Positions 49,683 through 57,626 of a DNA stretch of 57,626 nucleotides are shown one piece after another (position 1 is the first letter of the stretch; every line of letters starts with the position of its first letter). Origin of the DNA: Thiotrichaceae bacterium. Lineage in GTDB: Bacteria > Pseudomonadota > Gammaproteobacteria > Beggiatoales > Beggiatoaceae. The DNA lies in assembly GCA_029939505.1 (NCBI GenBank), contig JAOZSV010000010.1, positions 1-57,626 on the forward strand, written 5' to 3'. The position numbers and the translations under genes are program-made. The notes beneath the pieces were generated by a model. That model saw nothing but the letters and a program-made list of their open reading frames with translations, searched no databases and was not told where the DNA came from.

Positions 49683-50879
49683 TTACCTCCAAAATCCGTT
49701 AAACCTGATTTTTCCATCAGAGAGTTTGGGAATAGAAAAATTGAGTCCCAAAACTTCCCGCAAAACTTCCCCCCATATCATCAAGCGATCACTTGTTGCA
49801 CTGAGACTATTTGTCGTTTTCTCAATCGCATTCTTAAATTTTTGATTTTCTTCACATACCTGTTGAAATTGGGTGACGATATCGGCTTTTTTTTCTAATG
49901 CCGTTTGACGAATTTGTTCATCCGAGAAGTAAAAAGCAAGAATATCAATAATCGCTTTGTTCAAACGCTTTTCATATTGATTGCCAATCCATTTATGCCC
50001 AACTTCGTTTTTTCCAAAAATAGTCATGCCCGCTTGTATTGCCTCTTCAAAGGCTTCAACTTGAGAGCTTACCTTTTGCCCATAACTGTCCCACGCTTTG
50101 TTAAGAGTATCACAAGTATTATCAAGAAGATGTTTTAAATCGCCAGCATATCCATCAATAAAAAACGCAAAAGCAAAATATCGAATAAGCAGTTCAACAT
50201 CACGCATCCTGAAATCGGGTTCATCAATTTTGAGCAAAGTTTTTAGAGAAGCACTATTACTAGCGGCATCATCAATATAATCCAAAAAGGGCCCCGGAAA
50301 TAAAGCTTGACGGAGTTCCTGTGGAGAGAGAGAAAGACTACCATTATTGAGGCGTACAAACATCAAATGTAAAAAATCAATTTCGCCCCAATTTCTTATC
50401 ACCATACAACGAATGGGCTGATTAAGAAAACGTTTCAGCGTTCCTTCTAGCTCAAAATCGGCTTTTATCTCATCATAAGTGAACCCCTCCAGATCAGTTC
50501 TGACTTCTAGGCTTGAAAGCTTGAAGTTATTATATTTATTATCCGGTGCTAAACCGATAAATTGTAACAGAGACAGGGTTCGTTGTTTACCATCTAGGAC
50601 AAAATACTGCCCCCTTTCCTTCTCAGCCAACACGATTTGTGGCACCGGCAAACCAATAAAGAGCGATTCAATGTAATGACTTTTGCGTATTTTCCGCCAA
50701 GCATCTCGACGCTGAAATTTAGGATTGATAATAATATTACCGCGTTGCAACTGAGTAATAATGGTTTCCACAGTCCAATCCAACGGGTAAACCATTGTTT
50801 GAGCAACTGTTTCAAGCTTAACCTCAACGCCTGCAGTTTCTTCATCTTGTTCCTGAAATTCGGTAGAATCATCTATCAT
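49683..50879 (-). CDS. DUF262 (GmrS-like, ParB-fold) protein
   Basis: This 398-residue protein has the DUF262 signatures IINPKFQRRDAWRK and YFVLDGKQRTLSLLQF (the DGxQR motif of the ParB/Srx-like NTPase fold) and a helical C-terminal half. DUF262 occurs as the GTP-using half of GmrSD and in many phage-defence proteins; the GmrD (HNH) part is absent. The HEPN gene follows directly and would be the effector. AAGGAAA precedes the ATG. Confidence 0.88.
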   Translation of the reverse strand: MIDDSTEFQEQDEETAGVEVKLETVAQTMVYPLDWTVETIITQLQRGNIIINPKFQRRDAWRKIRKSHYIESLFIGLPVPQIVLAEKERGQYFVLDGKQRTLSLLQFIGLAPDNKYNNFKLSSLEVRTDLEGFTYDEIKADFELEGTLKRFLNQPIRCMVIRNWGEIDFLHLMFVRLNNGSLSLSPQELRQALFPGPFLDYIDDAASNSASLKTLLKIDEPDFRMRDVELLIRYFAFAFFIDGYAGDLKHLLDNTCDTLNKAWDSYGQKVSSQVEAFEEAIQAGMTIFGKNEVGHKWIGNQYEKRLNKAIIDILAFYFSDEQIRQTALEKKADIVTQFQQVCEENQKFKNAIEKTTNSLSATSDRLMIWGEVLREVLGLNFSIPKLSDGKIRFNGFWR

Positions 50880-50962
50880 GTTAATATTTCCTTATGGCTA
50901 TGAAAAAATGGTATTGAATAATAGGTGAATAATAGGTAAATAGGTCAGCCCCCTATTATTGT

Positions 50963-51250
50963 ATGACCTAAATTATGGATAGGTATCTTATCCCAACGAA
51001 TTGTTGCCCAATCCAATAATGCTTGTTTAACCGATTGTGGATTATTTTGTTCACAAGCCTGTTTTAACACTTTACGTGCCATTCTTAGATTTTGAAGTTG
51101 GGTTGAGTCAATCGGCGAAGTGGAAACAGAACTTGGTTTACGTTGTCTCCACCACGCGATTAATGTTATTATCCAAACCACTCCTAAACCAATTTTGTGG
51201 AAAACGAGGCGAGATATTTTATTGGAAAAACAGTGTGCCGTTGCACCAAA
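50963..51250 (-). pseudogene. 3' fragment of a batD-like gene (copy 2)
   Basis: It is nearly identical to copy 1 (one substitution and one small deletion by eye). It lies upstream of the DUF262 gene, on the same strand, and is cut off after NLGH. Together the copies flank the DUF262/HEPN pair as direct repeats of about 290 bp. Confidence 0.85.
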
Positions 51251-51620
51251 AAGACGGTGCAACGGTTTACCTGGCTGGCGCTGTGGGAAGCAGAAAAGAA
51301 AACCCCTAAAGGTGTGAATGGTTGTTGGTTGGGTGGGGGGGGAATAAAAAACGTAGTCTGTCCCCGATTTACCTTTACTATCTGATGTTACGCATTATGT
51401 TTCCAAGATGTTTAAGAAATCCGATTTTTTCAAAAATCGGATTTCTAAGCGGCGAAACGAGGTTTGAGCGACTTTTTCAAAGGATTTCTAAGCTCGAATA
51501 GAATCGCTTTGCGTCACATCAGTTACTATTTACCTTTAAGAAAAAAGTTGTGGTTCAGCATCGGTTGGATTCTGGTCAATCCAACCGATGCTGGCTTAAC
51601 CCGCACATATCGGCCCAATT
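51251..51620. repeat. Spacer after the CHAT gene
   Basis: An AAATCCGATTTTTTC hairpin lies at 51418-51444. A strong palindrome CAGCATCGGTTGGATT / AATCCAACCGATGCTG lies at 51557-51594. The rest shows no gene. Confidence 0.7.
51557..51594 (-). terminator. Hairpin CAGCATCGGTTGGATT downstream of the CHAT gene
   Basis: A 16-bp perfect stem with a 6-base loop lies 27 bases after the CHAT stop on the minus strand, followed on that strand after about 10 bases by a T-rich run (CAACTTTTTTC). It is probably the end of the 57.6 to 51.6 kb transcript. Confidence 0.55.
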
Positions 51621-54074
51621 TCAAAGCCAGTTTCCAATTAATATAAAGGAGGCCCAAAAATAGGGATGATCACAGACTGGACATTTAATGCTTGCCTTAT
51701 TTATTATCTCCACCTGAGCTTGTTGTAGTGCTTGTGCTTTGGGTAATCCCTGACTTATCTTTTCGTAAAAGAGGGGCATGAATTGAGTGGCAAACCATGA
51801 ATTGACTTTCCAGAGGGTAGCAACAGCACTTTGTGCGCCAGCACGGAGTGCAATACCACCTAATCCCAATGCAGCACGATCATCACCTAATGCCGTCTCA
51901 CAGGCACTGAGTGTTATCAGGTTAAGAGAAGATGCGTGGGTACGATTGAGTAATAATAAATCTTCAAAATGATCTAAAGATAAATCTGGCTTATTACCAG
52001 CCACCAATATAAAGCTATTTTTTATGTCAGCCTCAACAACGACATGAGAAGAAATATGCACATTAGAATAGGCTGTTTGGGTTAATTCAGTCTTTAAATG
52101 ACTACCCGTAAACTTGTCATTCAGGAGTTCTACTGGTTTACCATAAGTTTGCCGAATACTTGCTTTAATCTTGCTAATTTCTTCCGTGGTATCTAACGCA
52201 TTCAATTCATGCCCTTGTATCCAGATTGTTTCTGGTAAATCTAAACCAACCAGTAATATGGAGCGACGTTTTTGCTGGGGATTAACCGTTATTTCCCTTA
52301 ATGTCAAGCCCGGTACAATGGCGATGGCATATTGAGTGATAAGGTAATTGTCACCATCGTGAAGTGCCCCCAAGGGTATGGTGCGTAATTTGCCGTCTGG
52401 AACAAAAACTAAAGTGTTAATCTCTTTCAGGTGGTTTGTTTGCGTGTCTTTATCCTCTTTAAAAGGGCGAATTAACCAGTCATATAGCTTTGTAGCGTAA
52501 AGGAGAAAATCGTCACTTTCATAGTTATTCCTTTGTGTTAATTCGTATAGAAACTGTTCGACTGTTTTGTTTAAATTAAAATCAGGATGATTAGTGCTAT
52601 TAACCGTTTTTCGTATTATTTTATCCTGTCTATGCAGTAAAAGTTCTAATCTGTCGTCAAAGATAATCGGATAAAGTACGGCGGTATCTGTTCCTAGTTT
52701 AACCTGGGTTAGTTCTTCCTGATCTTTAATCACGCAGTCTTCCTGAAAATAATCAAATAATTCAGCGGCTTTCAACTTTTCCAGGGTATCTTGTACTTCT
52801 CTAAGGCAAGGGTATTGATGTTGAAAATGACAAATCCCTTTCTGTTTTTTCAAGGGCAAGGTGGATTGTTCTAATAACACATCAATAAATTCAAGAAAAA
52901 GTGTGCCAACTTGTTCACGGAATGAGGAACCATAGATTCTATAAATTTTGGCGAGATCATAACGAACAGACTGTGCCCATAAAGCATTAACAGCTTGTCT
53001 ATAAGCAAAAATGGCTTCAGCATTTTTGTTCTGATTTTTGAGTATTTTGCCAATTTGCCAATACCAATAATAAGAAAGTATGTCAGCATCTTTGCTCTCA
53101 TCGGCTAAAAAAATGGCTCGACGTGTTGCTTTTAAAGCGTTGTCACAATGCTTATTCTCAAAACAACCTTTTTCATCAAAGTATAATTGACCTATGTAGC
53201 CTAATGCTTGAGATTCTCCCCAAGTATCGTCATATTTTTGAGATAAGTCCAGTGCCTCTTTAAATACATTAAAAGCTTTTAGCCTGAGTTCAAAGGAGTT
53301 AGCGGAAGGATAATTGTGATAAGTTAGGCGAATTAGCCGTCCTAACCGTAATAGGATACGAATTTTTTGTTTATCTGGCTGAATGTCGTGAATCTGTTCT
53401 AATAGAGATAACAAAGATTTTTTAACCTGAGTCAATTCAAGTGTTGGCTCTTTTAGGGCAGTTTGTACCCAGTTAATTTTTGCTTTGACAGCCAGTTTGT
53501 GATTTCCAGCTTGGATCGCTAAATAAATACTTTTTTGGTAATAATCAAGGGCGTTATTTTTTTGCCGATTTTGAGAAGCGCAAATCTTTGTAAAATGCGG
53601 TTTGCGTTGTTCGTTGGACTTTTTGTTGTCACTCTGATAAGTCGCACAAAGATTCCCTAAATTATTGAGAGCCACAGCCCTTAAATATTCATGGTTTTCT
53701 ATTTCTACTCCCCGTTTTTCTAATTCTGTCACACTTTTGTCTAGGAGAATCGCCGCTTTATCCGTTTCTCCGATCATAAAACAAGCATAACCTAAGCTTC
53801 CCCAAGTCATTGCTCGGTGTGCTGGATCAGAAGTCTTTTTTAATGCTTGATGTAGGGCTTCTATCGCATTGTGGTAACGATCTAAAAATTGATATTTTTC
53901 CGCTTTTTGGAACCACTTTTGCCAAACCACTTCATCGGTATTTATAACCGTTTGGTTATCAAGATCACAAACGGAGCGGCTTTCCACCGCTAACAGGATA
54001 CGGTTAGCCGAAAAGAAACTTAAAAAGCCAATAAGAAGTAAGATAATTTGGTTGTTCTGAAAAAGTCGTGCCAT
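51621..54074 (-). CDS. TPR protein with C-terminal CHAT caspase-like protease
   Basis: This exported 817-residue protein has an N-terminal signal peptide or anchor (about 8-29), several TPR-type helical repeats (about 50-400) and a CHAT domain (about 500-817). The catalytic His is in NVHISSH (H677) and the Cys in LSACETALGD (C725). The last part GAQSAVATLWKVNSWF and FYEKISQGLPKAQAL is classic CHAT. Such proteins are frequent beside TPS haemagglutinins in cyanobacteria and Beggiatoa, as here. A membrane anchor plus haemagglutinin upstream suggests a surface-linked protease module. Confidence 0.93.
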   Translation of the reverse strand: MARLFQNNQIILLLIGFLSFFSANRILLAVESRSVCDLDNQTVINTDEVVWQKWFQKAEKYQFLDRYHNAIEALHQALKKTSDPAHRAMTWGSLGYACFMIGETDKAAILLDKSVTELEKRGVEIENHEYLRAVALNNLGNLCATYQSDNKKSNEQRKPHFTKICASQNRQKNNALDYYQKSIYLAIQAGNHKLAVKAKINWVQTALKEPTLELTQVKKSLLSLLEQIHDIQPDKQKIRILLRLGRLIRLTYHNYPSANSFELRLKAFNVFKEALDLSQKYDDTWGESQALGYIGQLYFDEKGCFENKHCDNALKATRRAIFLADESKDADILSYYWYWQIGKILKNQNKNAEAIFAYRQAVNALWAQSVRYDLAKIYRIYGSSFREQVGTLFLEFIDVLLEQSTLPLKKQKGICHFQHQYPCLREVQDTLEKLKAAELFDYFQEDCVIKDQEELTQVKLGTDTAVLYPIIFDDRLELLLHRQDKIIRKTVNSTNHPDFNLNKTVEQFLYELTQRNNYESDDFLLYATKLYDWLIRPFKEDKDTQTNHLKEINTLVFVPDGKLRTIPLGALHDGDNYLITQYAIAIVPGLTLREITVNPQQKRRSILLVGLDLPETIWIQGHELNALDTTEEISKIKASIRQTYGKPVELLNDKFTGSHLKTELTQTAYSNVHISSHVVVEADIKNSFILVAGNKPDLSLDHFEDLLLLNRTHASSLNLITLSACETALGDDRAALGLGGIALRAGAQSAVATLWKVNSWFATQFMPLFYEKISQGLPKAQALQQAQVEIINKASIKCPVCDHPYFWASFILIGNWL

Positions 54075-54110
54075 GTTTAATTACCTAAGAAACTCCCAAA
54101 AAAATAACTA

Positions 54111-54215
54111 TGAACCTATCCCACTATTCAAAAATGCGGAACTATGAATTAAGAAATCCGATTTTTTGAAAAAATCGGATTTCTAAGCTCAAAAATGAAT
54201 AGTGGGATAGGTTCA
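54111..54215. mobile_element. Palindrome GAACCTATCCCACTATTCA with an AAATCCGA hairpin inside
   Basis: The 20-bp perfect arms TGAACCTATCCCACTATTCA (54111-54130) and its inverse (54196-54215) enclose an AAATCCGATTTTTT hairpin (54154-54182). It lies between the haemagglutinin and CHAT genes. A second small hairpin AGCAGTTTTTTGAAAAAACT (about 54231-54250) follows the haemagglutinin stop. Confidence 0.8.
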
Positions 54216-54256
54216 TCCTAAACGCCTTCAAGCAGTTTTTTGAAAAAACTGGGTTT

Positions 54257-57049
54257 TTATTTGGGATAATTTTTGGAAGTCCATAAATGACAGCCAAATA
54301 GTGGCTTTGTGAGTGAAAGTGAAATGGGTTCAAAAGGATCGATGCTTGCCAAAGTGTCTTCAGTTTCTTGAGTCGAACTGTTGTTATCAGATAAGTATAG
54401 ACTTGCCCAGGTCGTCTCCAATAATTTAGAAACGGCGGCTTTACGAAAGCCTTCTTTGAGAATGAGTTCATTGTATAGTTTGCTGGGCGTACAACCTTTA
54501 TCAAGTTGAGGTGTAGAAAACTGAGTCGGTAGGGCAAAAAGTCCCGCTGTAATATCAATCTCCGGAGTATTAATTTGAACTTCGCCATCGATGCCGAGTT
54601 CTGATGAAGCATTAATAGCTCTTCTGAGAGGAGATTCAAAAATCCCCTGAGTCGTATTGTTATAAATGCCAGTGGTTGTGATGTCGATATTGCCGCCTCT
54701 GCCTTCATAAGCCCGTGCAATAATCTCACTGTCATCAAGCACAATGAATTCAGGGGCAAGAGTAATATTGCCGCCATCACCTTTTTCAGCAAAAACACTG
54801 GTGGTAATTCCACTGTGGGTTAAGTAAAGATAACCGGGGGAAGTGATATATATATTACCTCCATTTGCCCGTTTTGCTTGCGCTGTGATAATAGAATTTT
54901 GTTGTAATTGAATGGTATTGTTAGTATTAATAATAATGTTACCTGCATTACCTGCATAGTTAGCTTCACTTTTTGAACTTGAAGTCACCCTACTACGATT
55001 GCCTCCACTATTTTCACCAGAAAGGAAAATATTTTCAGTTACATGAAGGTTTATATCGCCTCCTTGACCTGAACCTGATGTGGATGTATTTATACCTGCA
55101 CCATCAGCAAGAGATAATTGTCTAGATTCTAATTCAATTGTACCACCTTTTCCAGTATTTTCAGTATTACCAACTGTAGAAGCTGTAATTTCACTGGGCC
55201 AATTTGTTCGACTTTCACCAAAAAGATTGATAGAACTTGCTACTTGAATTTTTATATCACCTCCTTTACCTTCTCCCCTAGTCGAAGATTGTATCATAGC
55301 ACCATTTTGTATTTTTAATTGGTTTGCTTCCAGTAAAATAGTACCTGCATTTCCTGCATTACCAGTGGTTTTCATTGAACTTGTAAAAACACCGCTTGGA
55401 TATCCAGCATCGCCTTCGTCAGAAAAAATAGCACTTTCTATTACTTTGATATGTATATTTCCTCCCTGACCTGGTCCCCAAGTAGTTGTAGCTATTTGCC
55501 CACCATCGGCAACTTGTAATTGTTTGGTTGCTAATTCAATTGAGCCACTATTTCCCGCATTTTCAAATTCGCCTTCAGCGGCAGCATTAATCAAACTACC
55601 TGAACCTCTACTATTATTTCCAAAAAGATTAACAAAATCAATTACTTGAATTTTTATATCACCACCTTGCCCCCCACCCCAATTGGCAGCCTGTATCACT
55701 GCACCATTTTCTAGGCTTAACTGTCCTGCTTCTAACATAATATTACCGGCACTACCTGCATTGTCAATCTCTTGATATGAGTTAGAAAGAATACCGCTAG
55801 GATAACCAGCACTGCTTTCACCTGACAAAATTATGTCATCTAACACATTGATGGACATACTACCTCCATTGCCAGTTCCGAAAGACCCCGTTGTTATCTG
55901 AGCACCATTAATGTATAATTGTCGTGCAGATAATTCAATCGAACCGGCATTTCCTGCATTAGCAATTTGACTTTCGGAATTTGTAAAAATGCCACTAGGA
56001 AAATATCTACTGTTTTCAAAACCGGGTCTACCTTCGCCGGAAATTTCTACTGTACCCACTGCGTTTATCTTTATATTACCTCCTAATCCAGAGCTAAAGG
56101 TACTACTAGATAATTGTCCACCATGAGTTAGCTTTAGTTCTTCTCCCTGAAAATCTATCCCGATTGCATCTTGATTACCAAATGTGTTTGCTCCAACAAC
56201 ACCGTTATGTAATTTAAACCGGCCAGCATGAATGTAAATAGCACCACCACCGTCACCATTCGTATTTATGTTTGTGTTGTTAGCTGTTATTTGTCCACGT
56301 TCTTTTGCATTCAGAGTTAATTCAGATTCGGTAAGCACAACTTCACCATGAGAGGCAACACTCGCGAGATTGATTCGCCCAAACTCAGCAAAAAGTACGG
56401 AGTTAAATGTTGCGGTGCTATCAGTTTCACTATAGATAGGCAGTTCACCATCCATCTGTAAATCGCCACCAATAAGCGACAAAGTTTTACCCTTAGAAAC
56501 AGATAGTTCTATATTTTGGACAGTAATAGCAGTCGGTGAATCAGTTAAAAAACCAAACGCCGCAACAGGCGCAACTGTCAGTAAGCTATTATTTGGATAA
56601 CGCGCATTAAACTCCCCACCATCACTAAAACGCAATGTATCCGCAGTGCTGGCATGAAAACTCCCTTGTACATCTAAACTCGCACCTTCACCAAACATAA
56701 TTCCATAAGGGTTAAGAAAATACATATCGGCATTGGGAATCGTTGAACGAATTAGCCCATTAATGCGCGACGGATTGCCGCCCGTTACCCGACTGAAGAT
56801 ATTTTGGACACTATTAGGTCCTGAAAAAGTGGCACTTTCACCGGTATTCAGATTGAAATCCCTAAAACTCTGGAATAGATTACCACCATGTTGTTGACCA
56901 AGTTCAGCACCAATTTTATAATCGGGACCCTTTAAAGCACCTTTAAAACCCAAAGTGCCGTCAAGTACCACTTCGGCATAAACCGTCGCTATACTGCTCA
57001 TAAGCATTACAGAGGCGAAAAATTTACTGAGTCGTTTTAGTTTTATCAT
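54257..57049 (-). CDS. TPS-type filamentous haemagglutinin-like adhesin
   Basis: This secreted surface protein has about 930 residues. It has a signal peptide (about 1-26, ending ATVYA), a TPS domain with QHGGNLFQSFRDFNLNTGE, SNVQNIFSRVTGG-like text and the hallmark NPYGIMFGEGASLDV, then a long beta-helix made of repeated units (GNAGSIELSARQLYI, GGNIHIKV...). It needs a TpsB/ShlB pore, not found in the window. ATG 57049 gives the signal peptide; the gene overlaps the upstream membrane-protein gene by 26 bases, so they are cotranscribed. Confidence 0.93.
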   Translation of the reverse strand: MIKLKRLSKFFASVMLMSSIATVYAEVVLDGTLGFKGALKGPDYKIGAELGQQHGGNLFQSFRDFNLNTGESATFSGPNSVQNIFSRVTGGNPSRINGLIRSTIPNADMYFLNPYGIMFGEGASLDVQGSFHASTADTLRFSDGGEFNARYPNNSLLTVAPVAAFGFLTDSPTAITVQNIELSVSKGKTLSLIGGDLQMDGELPIYSETDSTATFNSVLFAEFGRINLASVASHGEVVLTESELTLNAKERGQITANNTNINTNGDGGGAIYIHAGRFKLHNGVVGANTFGNQDAIGIDFQGEELKLTHGGQLSSSTFSSGLGGNIKINAVGTVEISGEGRPGFENSRYFPSGIFTNSESQIANAGNAGSIELSARQLYINGAQITTGSFGTGNGGSMSINVLDDIILSGESSAGYPSGILSNSYQEIDNAGSAGNIMLEAGQLSLENGAVIQAANWGGGQGGDIKIQVIDFVNLFGNNSRGSGSLINAAAEGEFENAGNSGSIELATKQLQVADGGQIATTTWGPGQGGNIHIKVIESAIFSDEGDAGYPSGVFTSSMKTTGNAGNAGTILLEANQLKIQNGAMIQSSTRGEGKGGDIKIQVASSINLFGESRTNWPSEITASTVGNTENTGKGGTIELESRQLSLADGAGINTSTSGSGQGGDINLHVTENIFLSGENSGGNRSRVTSSSKSEANYAGNAGNIIINTNNTIQLQQNSIITAQAKRANGGNIYITSPGYLYLTHSGITTSVFAEKGDGGNITLAPEFIVLDDSEIIARAYEGRGGNIDITTTGIYNNTTQGIFESPLRRAINASSELGIDGEVQINTPEIDITAGLFALPTQFSTPQLDKGCTPSKLYNELILKEGFRKAAVSKLLETTWASLYLSDNNSSTQETEDTLASIDPFEPISLSLTKPLFGCHLWTSKNYPK

Positions 57050-57614
57050 CTTTAAATCCCAAGGTTGCACTATTAAATATCTCAGGTGGAAGTTTTTTGT
57101 TATAACGCGCTAAAATGCCAGCCAGTGCTTCAGTTTGTGAAGGCTGCCATTGAAAAGTTAATCGCCTGATATGACCTTCTTGTTTGGGAAAAGTGACTTT
57201 AAGATTTATTGCCAGTAGTTCTTTATAGAACTTCACAGCTTCTTCATGAGGGCTGGTAACACTTATGTCGTTGTAAATAAAATCGGACGATTTTTCAATC
57301 TCCCCTAAAGGCGGTTCAGTTGGTTGTCCATTATTAGAAATAATGCGAGGTACATAATAAATAGATAATGGAATACCAATAGCTAATACAATTGTTACAG
57401 CATAGGCAAGCTGTTGCCATATCAGTGGTGGCTTTTTTATTGGCTCTTTTCGCGGCAAGCGCAGCGGAGGTAATTCTTCTTGTTCCTTTTGTTCCTTCCA
57501 CTCTAACAAAACATCACGACAAGCTTTCGCTTTTTTAGCAATTTTTGGATCAGCACCAGGTACTATTCTACCACGAAGTATGTTGGTAAAATCTTCATGT
57601 TCTTTCTCTAACAT
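57024..57614 (-). CDS. Membrane protein upstream of the haemagglutinin
   Basis: This 196-residue protein has a cytoplasmic charged head (1-70), one membrane helix (about 76-97, WQQLAYAVTIVLAIGIPLSI) and a periplasmic domain (about 110-196). The GGAGAT before ATG 57614 supports the start. The layout, a short cytoplasmic part, one helix and a periplasmic domain, resembles anti-sigma-like regulators seen ahead of CHAT/haemagglutinin clusters, but I find no diagnostic motif. It overlaps the haemagglutinin gene by 26 bases. Confidence 0.8.
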   Translation of the reverse strand: MLEKEHEDFTNILRGRIVPGADPKIAKKAKACRDVLLEWKEQKEQEELPPLRLPRKEPIKKPPLIWQQLAYAVTIVLAIGIPLSIYYVPRIISNNGQPTEPPLGEIEKSSDFIYNDISVTSPHEEAVKFYKELLAINLKVTFPKQEGHIRRLTFQWQPSQTEALAGILARYNKKLPPEIFNSATLGFKDDKTKTTQ

Positions 57615-57626
57615 AATATAATCTCC

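Noticed and set aside
51037-51385. Overlapping plus-strand ORFs of 60-90 residues
   Set aside because: They are antisense readings of the batD fragment and repeat text.
54142-54813. 223-residue ORF on the minus strand
   Set aside because: It is a shadow in another frame of the haemagglutinin gene, runs into palindromic sequence and has an unnatural Leu/Ser/Lys-rich composition.

Overview
The window looks like a chromosomal piece of a low-GC, repeat-laden gammaproteobacterium, most plausibly a large filamentous or giant sulfur bacterium of the Beggiatoaceae (Beggiatoa/Thiomargarita type). The reasons are a gammaproteobacterial tRNA-Gly/Cys/Leu cluster (the E. coli glyW-cysT-leuZ order), gammaproteobacterial CysS, BtuB, Rml and F-type ATPase proteins, a CHAT-caspase plus haemagglutinin cluster, many toxin-antitoxin genes, a self-splicing intron and an extreme density of small palindromic elements. 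The assignment is inference; no rRNA is present.

Layout. 1-8.4 kb: pyruvate phosphate dikinase, a small gene plus retropepsin-like protease, and a partial V-type ATPase set (B, K, F only). 8.4-15.5 kb: a rhodanese, a tnpB pseudogene shredded by palindromes, a 7-bladed WD40 protein, a gene stopped by a hairpin insertion, an ExeA-like ATPase, and three tRNAs, of which tRNA-Leu(UAA) carries a group I intron. 15.5-26.3 kb: two tandem receiver-histidine kinase proteins, an MBL hydrolase with a CobW GTPase, glutaredoxin, an OmpA-like protein and rmlBAC. 26.3-34.3 kb: a DUF433/DUF5615 toxin-antitoxin pair, cysS, and btuB behind a cobalamin riboswitch, then an SPFH protein. 34.6-39.2 kb: atpI-B-E-F-H-A, where the operon stops before atpG, atpD and atpC. 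39.2-51.3 kb: an accessory island of defence and toxin-antitoxin cassettes (AAA ATPase/RloB, HigBA, PIN, Phd/RelE, CoiA-like, HEPN/DUF262) separated by repeats and by duplicated gene fragments. 51.6-57.6 kb: a membrane protein, a TPS-type haemagglutinin and a CHAT-TPR protein on the minus strand.

The strongest theme is the small palindromic elements. One family (ends GTAACTACTC...GAGTAGTTAC) is flanked by perfect 8-bp target duplications at five sites and near-perfect ones at two more, which fits an IS66-type MITE. A second family (TTCGAGG...CCTCGAA, about 40 bp) is inserted in spacers, inside other repeats, in frame in a kinase gene, twice in tnpB, inside a conserved gene as a stop, inside the group I intron and inside the cobalamin riboswitch. 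Its stems differ from copy to copy but always remain self-complementary.

A second theme is duplicated 3' gene ends bounding accessory cassettes. A 152-bp copy of the atpA tail lies at both ends of a 6.6-kb block, and a copy of about 290 bp of a batD-like tail lies on both sides of the HEPN/DUF262 pair. Truncated copies of a PIN toxin gene and of a phd antitoxin gene point to the same duplicative reshuffling.
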